Assembly (NCBI GenBank): GCA_015499995.1
Contig: JADNRV010000036.1
Location: 124,001-188,000, forward strand
DNA length: 64,000 nt
Source of the DNA: Flammula alnicola
Lineage: Eukaryota > Basidiomycota > Agaricomycetes > Agaricales > Strophariaceae
Direction: 5' to 3'
Numbering within the stretch: position 1 is the stretch's first letter; every line of letters begins with the position of its first letter. The notes beneath the pieces are model-generated. The model did no database searches. It worked only from the letters and a program-made list of their open reading frames with translations, and was not told the DNA's origin. The translations under genes were made by a program, and so were the position numbers. Shown here piece by piece: positions 46,434 through 59,977 of the stretch.

Positions 46434-46598
46434 TCAAGCGACGACGCAGTAGGAGTTTCCACCGCTGCCACCGGTTTCCTCGTTGGTGGGGATGGGCTCG
46501 GTGTGAGAAACGACGCAGTAGGAGTTTCCACCGCTTCCGCCAGTCTCCTCGTTGGTGGGGGTATCGACGATGACGGGGATGGCGAAGAAGGAATCCAT
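46434..46598 (-). CDS. Lipopeptide mating-pheromone precursor with two tandem modules
   Basis: A 54-residue frame, one exon, ending in the farnesylation (CAAX) motif CVVA directly before the stop codon: the hallmark of basidiomycete a-factor-type pheromone precursors. It starts MDSFFAIPVIVD. Then PTNEETGGSGGNSYCVV occurs twice without change (residues 14-30 and 37-53): the first copy continues into SHTEPI, the second ends in Ala and stop. The paired Glu (EE) 10-11 residues before the Cys resembles the charged pair where agaric precursors are cut, giving a peptide near TGGSGGNSYC. Only the C-terminal Cys can be a CAAX substrate as translated. A TATA box lies about 65 bases upstream. No STE3-type receptor gene was seen in the window. 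An overlapping frame starting at 46651 (MEQPKFPQSH) is considered a shadow. Confidence 0.85.
   Translation of the reverse strand: MDSFFAIPVIVDTPTNEETGGSGGNSYCVVSHTEPIPTNEETGGSGGNSYCVVA
46437..46574 (-). repeat. Two 69-bp tandem repeats inside the pheromone precursor gene
   Basis: Copies 46506-46574 and 46437-46505, each 23 codons, in frame. The 17 core residues are identical while several codons differ silently (for example the ACT GGC GGA and ACC GGT GGC versions of Thr-Gly-Gly). The duplication is therefore not brand new, and protein sequence has been kept while silent sites drifted. Confidence 0.85.
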
Positions 46599-46657
46599 TT
46601 GGGCTGTTGGTGAAGTTGCGAGTGCGACTGGGGAAATTTGGGCTGTTCCATGTCGGC

Positions 46658-46665
46658 TTTTTATA
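46658..46665 (-). promoter_or_regulatory. TATA box of the pheromone precursor gene
   Basis: TATAAAAA on the minus strand, 60-67 bases before the start codon at 46598. Confidence 0.5.
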
Positions 46666-46762
46666 GGCTAACAGCGCTTCGCGAAAGTCAGATTGACATG
46701 CCGGGGGAGGAGGGGTGAACATTTTGCCCAAGGTCTAATACATTTGATGCGACAAAATGTTA

Positions 46763-46780
46763 GACAATAGTATAATTGTC
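46763..46780. promoter_or_regulatory. Inverted ACAAT pair upstream of the pheromone gene
   Basis: GACAAT and its reverse complement ATTGTC separated by six bases, about 165-180 bases before the pheromone start codon. This looks like a site for a dimeric or paired HMG-box factor; ACAAT-like cores are known for fungal mating HMG proteins. Binding here is inferred only from sequence. Confidence 0.3.
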
Positions 46781-47170
46781 CTCGAAGAATCGATGTGTTT
46801 CGAAACAATAAAGCGTGTATTCCTGTGTGTATTGGGCGGCCTTAAGAGCAAGAATGCTTCGTCCTATAACGCTACACATTGAAGAAAAGTGTGTAAAGAC
46901 CCGAAATCTGGTGAATGGACAATTATGACGCGCCGTCCTTTTGTTCTCCCCCCGGAACAGGCACCAGATAATCCAAATAATCAGCTATTGTCTACGGACC
47001 TCTGAACATGACTCAGGCACACTGGTTAACTAGCAGTTACCAACGTGGTATGGAAGCCTTTCGAGTAACATAACCCTCATGAAAACACCAAGGTCAGGAA
47101 CAGCCTGTAGAAAGATTACCAAAAGATCAGATGTGCCTATTTTATAATACACCCACCAAGACCATACCAA

Positions 47171-48952
47171 TTATTCCTCAAGAATAACCCGCTCCCAAAC
47201 CTCCGGAAACGGATACCAGGTCGGTCTCTGCTCGATGAGCTTGATACTACCATCACATAGTCGAACGATATCAAAATCCATCCAACGATCCTCATACCGA
47301 AGGCTGCTCTGAGTCGTACGTGCGCGGTACTCGAATCCAATGCAGCGGAGTGTGGGCACGCGAGACGCGATGTAGGTTGCACAAGGCTTGCGGTCGACCA
47401 GAACACAAGTGGCGCAGTTGTCTTCCTCCAACTCGTATTCGTGCTCATCGCACCCTGGGAATGGTATGCCGATGCGGAGTTCTTTTAGGTGCTTGTATGT
47501 GGAGAAGACATCTCCATAGTCGGCCTGTTGTTTGAAATCAGTCGAATCGCAGAATGAACTTGAATAAGAGCTTGTGTTCGACTCACCCATTCGTCAGATG
47601 CGTCGCCGTTTCGATACCCACATTGCTCGACCTCCACGATTTCCAGCCGAGGACACACCCTTCCAAGATCAACGAACAACTCAGAATCCAACCGGTCCTC
47701 TGACATGATTCTGACGAACTTGAGATGCTTGTTGCCTCCGCCAGCCTCAAGATCTGCCAATAATCCCTCAATTTCCTGAATACTCAAAGCGATCGGCTTC
47801 CTCGGGTGGGTGATAATTGCGCTGACAGCGAGACGTTCCAATGCCGTCGTATACCTTAAAACTTTCTTGATATTACAAACGTTCGACAGGGCGAGCGATG
47901 TTATTTGTGAATAGATGGTTGGCGGCATCGAGTCTATCCCGAGTCTACTAGCAGAGCCAGGTTCCTGGACCATGTAAATCTGGGGCTGAGCATGATCACC
48001 AATGAGCGCACCGCTGACTTTGCAGTGCAGAACACGAAGGTCCCGGAGTTTGGGCATACGGCCGACGACATCAGCCAAAGAATAACCGTCCCTGGAATTG
48101 AAGCATGGCGGGCCCGTCAGAACCAACGTCTCGAGAGACGGCCAAAAAGAGTGCGCCAAATCCCAAAATGCGCAATAATTCCCAGAAATTTGTAGGTATC
48201 GCAGACACTCTGGCCTGCATAGGTCGAAGAGGTAGCGCTGTCCGGCAAAGTGCCAGTTACCGTCACCGCTGTGGTCCCAGTGCCCTTTCCTATGCATGCA
48301 TGCGAAATACATGACGTTGTGGTAGCGTCTCCCATAAGGACCCTCACCAATGCGCGCCACCTCAGCCACGGGCGAGAGAGTCATCCTTTCGAGGATGAAA
48401 TTCGATGGTAGAGAAGGGAGGGCAGTAGAGCATAAAGGAGTATCGGTGATACGGAGATCTTTGATGTTAGGACATGCAACGAGGCTGCCAAGGAGCGTGT
48501 TTGGAGGATCGAAAGGACATGTCATCTGGAAGGTGTGGATGTTCGACATTTTGGGGAGGGCTACTTGGAGCTTGTCCAAGTGCTTTGCTTTATATACATT
48601 CACGGATGGCTTGACGCCCCGGAGTGGCGGATTTGCATCCGGCCAGTGGTCTGGCCAATCTAGATGGAAATTCCTATGGTTTTCTGTCAAGCCTAGGACA
48701 AGTGACAAAGTCTTTATGAACTCGCCTGAAATAGAGCCACAACTCCTCTGGAAAGAAATGCAGACCTGATTCCTGGTCGTGCCTGTCTGGATGTGGCCAC
48801 TTCACTTGTGCAAACAGTATGGGCCGTATCGATTCATTTGCAGCATGACAGATTAGGGCAAGGTTGCTCAGGGTAGCTTGGCGGTCTCTCGCTTCGAATA
48901 TTGCAATCTCGTTGGTGATTTCGTGGAGGATGTCAAGGTTCAAGCGCGCCAT
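47171..48952 (-). CDS. F-box protein with leucine-rich C-terminal region
   Basis: Likely SCF ubiquitin-ligase substrate receptor of a family found in Agaricales. Exons 48726-48952, 47587-48673 and 47171-47524 give 555 aa. The N-terminus has an F-box-like segment (LNLDILHEITNEIAIFEARD, then TLSNLALICHAANESIRPIL), followed by the family block HFFPEELWLYF-RNFHLDWPDHWPDANPP. The middle holds irregular leucine-rich stretches (CPNIKDLRI, WPSLETLVLTG, MPKLRDLRVLHC, ITSLALSNVCNIKKVLRYTT). The C-terminus has LKELRIGIPFP and TWYPFPEVWE. The first intron (48674-48725, 52 nt) needs a GC donor (TTCAG|GCGAGT); no GT site gives the right phase. No frame damage. Confidence 0.78.
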
Positions 48953-49447
48953 AGCTAAGGTGTATACTTTCGTCAACCTCCGATGCTTTAACGAGTTCGA
49001 TACTCGGTTCTTCTGTTTGCTTGGAAGACGCGATTGAGAGAGATGGTAGTGGTGATCGCCCGATTAGAAGCAACGACCAGTGGTTAGCGGGCCATTCAAG
49101 AAAGTCGACTGAACTAAAGCGAGATAACAAATGAATTGGCGACGATGGAAGATAGAATCTGAGCTCAACGTTGCTCAACGACGTCAAGCACTTGGACTCT
49201 GTCATTCCCACGGTCACTTCAGTGAGATTATGAAAAGTCTTAAAGTATTGCCTTCACCGTCTTACCACCATCCACTTTTTGGCTCCCAAAGACATTCAGG
49301 CAACCGTGGGGCTAAGATTGTTGAAAACAAGACCCAAATACAACGAAAATAAGTCCCGAACTCAGCGTGTCACGGGCAGTGCGGACCCGCCAGTTCCGTG
49401 AGGCCACAACCCAGAGGGGCAGGATTCACACATTTTCTTCATTAACC
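48953..49447. other. Divergent promoter region
   Basis: About 500 bases between the starts of the F-box gene (-) and the RING gene (+). No coding exon. Confidence 0.5.
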
Positions 49448-52400
49448 ATGTCTTCGAATTGCCCCCCTCAGCTTCAGCTCACCATACAACCCAACGCCAC
49501 GTCCTTCAAGCGCTCGTTTGAGCAATTCGGGTTCGATTTGGAGAGCCCTGTAGGCGGGGGTGCCACAGACGCCGGGGCCAGTGGGGCGACGAACAATGGC
49601 AGGAACGAGCGCAACAAACGTGCGAGGAGCGCAAGCAGCTTTGGTTCAGAGACCAGCAGCGACCTGTCGTCTGACACTATCGCCTCGAGATCGAGTGATT
49701 CCAGTGGGATGTCCCAGCCTAGTGGGATCGGCGCTCTTGCTGCATCGACGACCTCCATTGAGCCACCAAGGCTGCCCACGCCCGAAATTCAAGACATCGA
49801 GATGCCAGATTACCCAAGAGAGGAGCAGGCTTCATTTTCGCCTGCAGGTTCCGTGCTACCAGTGCCAATGCCACAAGCAGCACCCGTGCAGCAAGGACAT
49901 GCACAGCAGAGCGAAGAGCGATATCGGCTGTCGCTCGAGAGGTTCAACGTGTTCGACAGCGAGATTTCAGCGCTGCGCCAGTCGCAGCCAGTGTCACCCG
50001 TGTCCACCTTGTCCTCACCTGCCCAAGGTGCTGTACCTCAGACTCAGCTATCCCCTACACCACCTCCGACACTACCGCCGTTGCGACACCGCCTATTACC
50101 GGGCGATATGGCATTTTTCCGGCGTTACTCTCCTCCTACATCGCCCTTGTCAGACACTTTTTTTAGTGATCAAAACGGGCACGATGAAAGCTCTCCTACG
50201 GCGGCGAGAGATCATTCCAATCAACGTCAGGATGATACGGCGTCTCCTGCATCAACCTTGGCCGAACCGCAAGCACGTACCTCAGAATCAGGCGCATCAG
50301 CCAACCAAAATGGTATGTGATTTTAATTTCATGAATCAATGTTATGACGACAACCCTGCACAGCACTCTTCCGCTTTCCCTTCAGAGGGTCTAACCCATT
50401 TCCCTTGTCGCTGCCCAACCTCAACCTTGAGTTGGACCCGCAGAGCTCGACGCCGCCAGTGGCCGGAATAAATTCATCGTCTTCGTCATCCTCGTCAGCA
50501 TCCTCGTCAGCATCCTCATCTGGCGGCGACCAACCTGAGCCTCTGGCCTTCCGCGAAAGGTTGGATACGGCGCTTGAGCGACTAAGATCGCGTTCTCCGC
50601 TCGTGCCTGGCCTTGGAATTGACGGAGAAGCAGGCAGCGAGACGCGCGGAGAATTCGACGAACAACAGGAAGAACTTGAAAGGGCAGAAGACGACGACGA
50701 CGAACCAAACAGAGGTCGTGCACGAGCGTCAAGCAGTAGCGCCCAAAGCTCACAACGGCAGAGTTTGGCGCCAACTCTTCCACCCATACCTACCATCGCG
50801 GATGGCTACGAAGCAGACGTGGACATCTCTAGCACACAGCAAGTTCACCTGCAGAGGCAAGCAGTGCCGCCAACTGTCCCGCCAAATCCGCCCACACTAC
50901 CGCCCATACCTCCAATGACCACTGATCTGGATCCTGCAGACCGTGCATGGCATGGTCGGGAAGAGCTGTTCACGCAGCGCTTTGACGAATTTATGGGGTT
51001 GGATGGGCCAACTGATGATACGGCGCCATCTCCGTCTGGATCAAGGGCATCTATATCTTCTCCAAGGCGCTCTGCAGCACAAGGCGGAGGGTCATCCTTG
51101 TTCTCAGCAATCCGGAACCGAAGCCCGAATGCGAGCCTTGGAGACCACCCACTTCCGTCTCCTATTCTGCGCGATTTGCATAGTTGGATAGAGGAACGGC
51201 AGCCGTCGTTCGCCGGCCATGTAACGCATGGTCTCACTCTGGGCGATGATACTAGCTCGGTTTCATCGATATCCACTACAGCAGCGACAGCTGGAACGGA
51301 AAGGGATAATACTTTGACGTCGATGTCGACAGCTGCAGCAGGAACATCTGCCGCTGCGTCGTCTTCATCAGGGTCGACGTCGAGACCGGAGCACTTTGTG
51401 CGAATGATAGAGCGAATGCGAACTGATAGACGGCTGGAGGAGTGGAATGCGCGTGGTGGTCGACGTCCGCCGCCGCCACCGTCTTGGAGCTATACCCCTG
51501 ATGCGAGCAATGCAAATGCTCCTAGTACGCGTTCACAAACGGCCTTGAACACGTCGGATCGCGACGTTCTTGGAGATTGGTTCCCATTGTACAGCGGTGA
51601 AACTTCGACACGTCCTATTCCTACGCCTACCACAACTGCACCTTCTGCTTCTACTTCAACTTTCCCTTTTACCGCTGAGGCAGCTGCTCATCCGAATCCG
51701 AATACGACTCCAAGTTCAAGTCCAGGTTTAAGCCTGAATTCGCCGTCCTTTTGGGAGCCTATCTTTACAGGTGTGGCAGGCGAAGCTACTGCACCATCTG
51801 CAACGGCATCCGGATCTGGAGCGGGTCGACCTTGGTATTCTGCGCGCCAGAGACCCGACGAAGACGTGGTCAGGTCTCTCGATCAAGGCTTCGGTATGGG
51901 TGTTGGCTTCGGTCAGTGTTGGCTTTCTTTCATCCTTCATTGTTAATCATTTATTTACTTTATTATTTGGCATATCTAGGTGACCGACCCGCGGGCAGCG
52001 CTGCAAACTCGCCTCCAAGAATCCTACCTTTCCCACGTCCTGAGACGGGGGCTACGCCGAGTTATTTTTCGTACATGTCGCGATTGGGTGCCGGAGCTGG
52101 AGCTAGTACTGTCAACCCCGCGGATATTACGCGGAACAGAGATCGGTAAGTTTTTTTTCCAGTTGTATGTATAGAATACCTCATCGATGATCACCGACTG
52201 TTTATCCAGGCGCATAAACGATCCAGGCGCAGCCATCTGGCACGCTCTCGAACCGTCTGACCTACCGCTCAACTTTCACTTTAGTTCCAGCTCAACCCCG
52301 AATTCTAACTCGAATAATGAGACCGAGACCGCTCGTCCAAGCTATGCCTCGGTGATGCGCGACGTGTTTGGACTTTCGCAGCTGCCTACGTTGAATTTAG

Positions 52401-55400
52401 ACGCGCCGCACGGTGGTCCATCCTCTAGGCTACCGGGGACGAATTCTATTGGCCAACCCGCACAGCCTAGGCACGAACGGTTGAGAAATGTCAGAGAGAG
52501 GCTGGGGATGGAAGATGAGAATCACTCGAGCTTGATGGAGGACATTGGAGCGACGGTGACGAATGCAAGTGGGACAGACTTATTCCTGGGTAACATGGAA
52601 AGGAGGGAGGATACGTTGGCTCTGATGGAAATGCTCGAGATGAACGAGAACGCCGGCCGGCCAAGGTCGCCTATGCCTTCGAGTTTGAGCGATTGGAACG
52701 GCCAGTCGACACAACAGGTTGCGCCGCAATCGCAACCGCGGACACAAACCCAGCCTCCACAGTCTTCCTCTACGACGGATGCGGCAAGGCAGCCGTCCAT
52801 GATCCCTTCCGACAGGCTAGCTTCCTCAGAATTCAGGAGAGGAGAACCTTTATATTTGCGACATCGACTGCGTTCGTATCAAGCACAGGCACGACCTGGG
52901 TCGTCCAACTCGCTCGTTGCGGAGAACGCCTCGGAGGTGCGGAGGTGGGCTGATCATGCCGAGCTCACAAGAGGGTTACCTGGAGACCAGCGACCACGTT
53001 TTTATACAATGGACACGGACACGGATGTGATGGATGACCGCGACCGCATGAGAGAAGCGGAGAGTCAGCTGAGGGAGACGCCATGGAGGAATACGGAGTC
53101 GCGGGTCAACAGGTGGCGGGACAGGGCCTTGATAACATCCAACCAGCCAGATACCCCACAGTTGCATTTGCCCAGGGCTCCATCTTCCGCTGCTGCTGAC
53201 ACTGTTGGCGAGAATACGGATATGTTCAGTGGTGATTTCATAAGCACCTTTCCACTTCCTTCTCTCGGGATGCTTGTCGACAACTTGAGTCCTGGCATTC
53301 CTACTAGCACAGCTGGAAATGCTGAAGATTTTCCTGCTAGTTCTGCAGCGGCTAGTATCTCGCATGGGCCCTCATGGCTGAACCACCCTTCTGGAGTTGA
53401 AGCATCGCACGATCCAGGCGCCAATACTTCTATCAATGCATCCTCGACAATACATTTCCGCCTTCCTACACCGGTTTCTGCGAGAACAAATATCTTGGAC
53501 TTGGATCGTACAGATTCTAGTTCTGGGACGTCGATGTCGTCCTCTAATGATCAATACATGGACTCCGGCCGCCAAAGCAATGTCTTGGGCACCGACACCG
53601 GCCCCAGTCAAATGTATCACAGCGATGCTCCATCACTTCCTCCGCCTGACTTGGGCAGCAATTTTGACGCTGAACGGCATTCGCAATCATTTCCTACTTC
53701 ATGGCAACCTGTTGACGATCCCATGGGAGAACTTACTCAAGCAGCAGCAGCAACAATCCCTGCTAGTGCCCAAAATACCACCAACGATAGCAACTCTGCC
53801 GCGAACAACTTCAATCCTCCTCGTCTGTCACCACATCCAGTATCTTTGACATACTTGCGCCGTTTGAGAGAGCAAGACCCTGATGATGAGCAGGTCAGGC
53901 TACGGAGGCTAATAATGGATGAACGAGACAACCAGATGCGTGCTGAGCGGAGGTTTTATGAAAGGCGACAGCAGCTTCTCGCATCCACATCTGCTGCGCG
54001 AGCTCGAGACCATTCCTCTCTAAACAGGGCTTCGGATGGCTTGTTTCATAGCAATCCCACAACAATGTCAAGACCATTTCCTGGCTCCACTGCAGCGACC
54101 TCTTCAACTCCTGCTACTTCCAATATGCCTGCGACGTCTTTTGCCTCGGAAACAAGCGCATCGAGACCTTCGATAGGCGAACTACGACGTGCAACTGCTG
54201 CCGATGCAGGAAGGTATGCATACTTCGATCCGCGCACCTTCACTGCGGGCCCGTTTCGAAACACATTGCAGCATGTCGTCACCGAGCGGGAAGGGCACAG
54301 CGGGTTGGCTGATCGTCCGGGTTCAAACTGGCCAAGATCAACGGCGCGTCAGTCGCCCCCGTACATCCCACCACTTTCGTTCGATCAAGAAAATGAACCT
54401 TTGCTTTCTCCTTCTATGCATAGTGGCCAGCGTCGTGTTGCGAGTGGCGGTATCACCAGTCAAGTCGAAAGAGAACGAGCAGAAATGAGAGCAAGGGAAG
54501 CGGCAAGGGAAATTATTAGAGCACGACAACTTCGAATGAGAGAACGAGAAGCGTCAATCTCCGCCCTGCATGCCGCTGCTCCTAATCATCCAGTACACCA
54601 ATCGCAGTTTCATTCTCAGGCGCGGTCGAGGTCAACAGCTATCCATGATTTTGAGTCGCATATATTTCCTACTCACAGGCCAACCTTGTCCTCTGCCGTG
54701 TCTGGTGAGGGCAACAACGTCAATAACAACACTACACCGCGGAGCAGCGGTGCAAGTGCGAGAAGCGCTGGTGCTGGTTCCGGATACGACGCCATGCATC
54801 GTTATATAAGTCAACAAGTGCGCATGGAAGCTTCGCGGTTAGACGATCCTTTGCACCCCATTTCGCCTCAGGAGCTACACTCATCTTCCACGTCGGCGGT
54901 TGATCCCATCCGCCCTGATAATGTCAGTGCTAATATGGCCCGATCACAGCAGCTTATCCAGCGGTACCATCGAGAGAGGGAGATGGACGGGCGGAGGCAG
55001 GATATATTTACCCCTCGTCATGCAAACGCGACCACTCATGCACAGGCCCGTCCATGGAGGGAATCTTCCCTTGCAACGGCAGAAATTCCAAATAGAACTG
55101 CAAGGACGATGTCATCCTCCGCCGACGATGGCGATGACACTATGGGTGGAGATTCCTTAACAGCACAAAGGGCAAGAACGCGGAGGCGGTTTATTCGCAC
55201 ACATCAAGATGTAGTTCTCTCGTTTTCAAGACTACCTGGTTCTGGTATATTGGGTGGACTGAGGAGAGGTAGAGCAATTGGCGATTATATCGTACGTCGT
55301 CATCGCATTCTAATGGACGGCCGCGTGCACCTAATAACCGTTTTATTGCACAGCGCGATGAAGACTTTGATGACTCCTACGAGACATTGGTGTCGTTGGG

Positions 55401-56042
55401 AATGCAGATTGGCGATGCGAAGCCGCGAGCAACTCCGAGCGAGGTCGTGGAGAAGATGGAGAAGGCGCTTTATAAGGACTGGGCAACTGAGGGAAGTGAT
55501 ACAAGGTGTCCGATCTGTTTGGATGATGTATGTCTACTTTCTCCTCTCGAAGTCCAAAAGTCCATTAACTCTAAATGTATACAGTATGAACCGACCGACC
55601 CTGTCCAGAAGCTCAGTAATTGCTCGCACTGGCTCCATCAAGAATGCCTAAACGTCAGTTTTATCATCCGTCTCCTTACCAGATGCTCATTTCAATATTA
55701 TTTATCTTCAACCTCATCTAGCAATGGCTTCAGACGGCTAACACGTGTCCTGTATGCCGTGGGTCCGTTAACACTGCCAATTCTTCTGGATCTGGAAGTA
55801 CGAGGATGCCTCGCTACCATCGTGGTCCTGTACATCCTTTTGGCGGTCCTATGCCAAGGAGAAGGAGGGATTCGTCTCCAACTGCGCCTGCACGACGGCC
55901 TGTATCAATTCCCCCGAGGCGAGATGCCCCTCCGGCCGGCCCAAATACTGCCAACCGAGGCGGCCAAGGGCGAAGTGGTGCCCAAGATGGCTCGGACACA
56001 GCCAGCTTTCCCTGGAGGCTATACGAGGATGGTCCGAATTGA
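49448..56042 (+). CDS. Very large RING-H2 protein (putative E3 ubiquitin ligase)
   Basis: Putative E3 ligase with a C-terminal RING and about 1900 residues of mostly disordered sequence. Exons: 49448-50312, 50364-51911, 51980-52145, 52210-55291, 55354-55527, 55585-55653, 55722-56042; 6225 nt, 2074 aa, every phase consistent. The RING (about residues 1939-1982) reads TRCPICLDD-YEPTDPVQKLSNCSHWLHQECL-NQWLQ..CPVCRG: C-x2-C, C-x-H, H-x2-C, C-x2-C, i.e. RING-H2. It is split over three exons. Before it lie Ser/Pro/Thr-rich low-complexity regions, short structured islands (DPGAAIWHALEPSDLPLNFH) and an Arg/Glu-rich coiled-coil-like stretch (ERERAEMRAREAAREIIRA). No membrane segment. A Pro/Arg-rich tail of about 90 residues follows the RING. 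Substrate unknown. Confidence 0.88.
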
Positions 56043-56046
56043 TTGA

Positions 56047-56694
56047 TGCCTCGACCTGCTCAAAAACTTGCTTGCTGCGCTATCTCCTTTCCTCCTTGTT
56101 TTCAGTGATTCTTTCAGCTTTCAGTCTCAACGATATCTCAATTTGTATATGACTTATATGCCCTGGCCCAAACGTATGTATCATTCATCTATGACTACTC
56201 CATTCATTATCATCCTCCGTTATCGATTATCGTCGTTCATTACATTTTTTGGCATCATTTAGCATATCTTTCTTTCTGGTTCTTCCTTTGTTCCTTATCT
56301 TCCAAGTTGGATAATTATTTTTCTTGTTCTCCTTGCATGCTTTCTCTTCCACCTGCACTGTTCATATGTAATCTGTAATGTGTAATCAACTATCAATGAA
56401 ACTTGGAATGACATTTACGTTCTGCCCTATTGACGACAACTATATCATTCGACATACTGGAAATGCATCAATGAAATTCTGGAACCTCTTAAAATGGTTC
56501 GCTGTTAGGTGTAGAATCCATGACTTAGTTTCGGTGCTTACTTCCATCGTAGGTTTCAAAAATTCATACAAAATAAATCCCAATCGTTTTACGTATGTAG
56601 ATGTGTTCTACTTCATTCAGTAAGATATATACGCCCCCGCGTTTTCTTTTGCAAACTTAGATCCGATCTTGAGATCCTCTCCTTCTCCTCCCAC
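56047..56694. other. Convergent 3' intergenic region
   Basis: T-rich 3' flanks of the RING gene (+) and the arginine gene (-). No coding content. Confidence 0.5.

Positions 56695-59977
<3,283 letters not shown>

Larger units (their letters stand above)
46599..47170. other. Promoter of the pheromone gene and 3' flank of an F-box gene
   Basis: Holds the TATA box at 46658-46665 and, at 46763-46780, an inverted pair GACAAT / ATTGTC. ACAAT-type cores are bound by HMG-box mating regulators of fungi. The rest has no gene. Confidence 0.45.

Noticed and set aside
46377..46651. Other open frames across the pheromone gene (+ 46377-46613 and - 46367-46651)
   Set aside because: Both translate the same tandem repeat in other phases, giving repetitive Val/Gly or Pro/Thr strings. 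Only the CVVA-ending frame has a known family hallmark.
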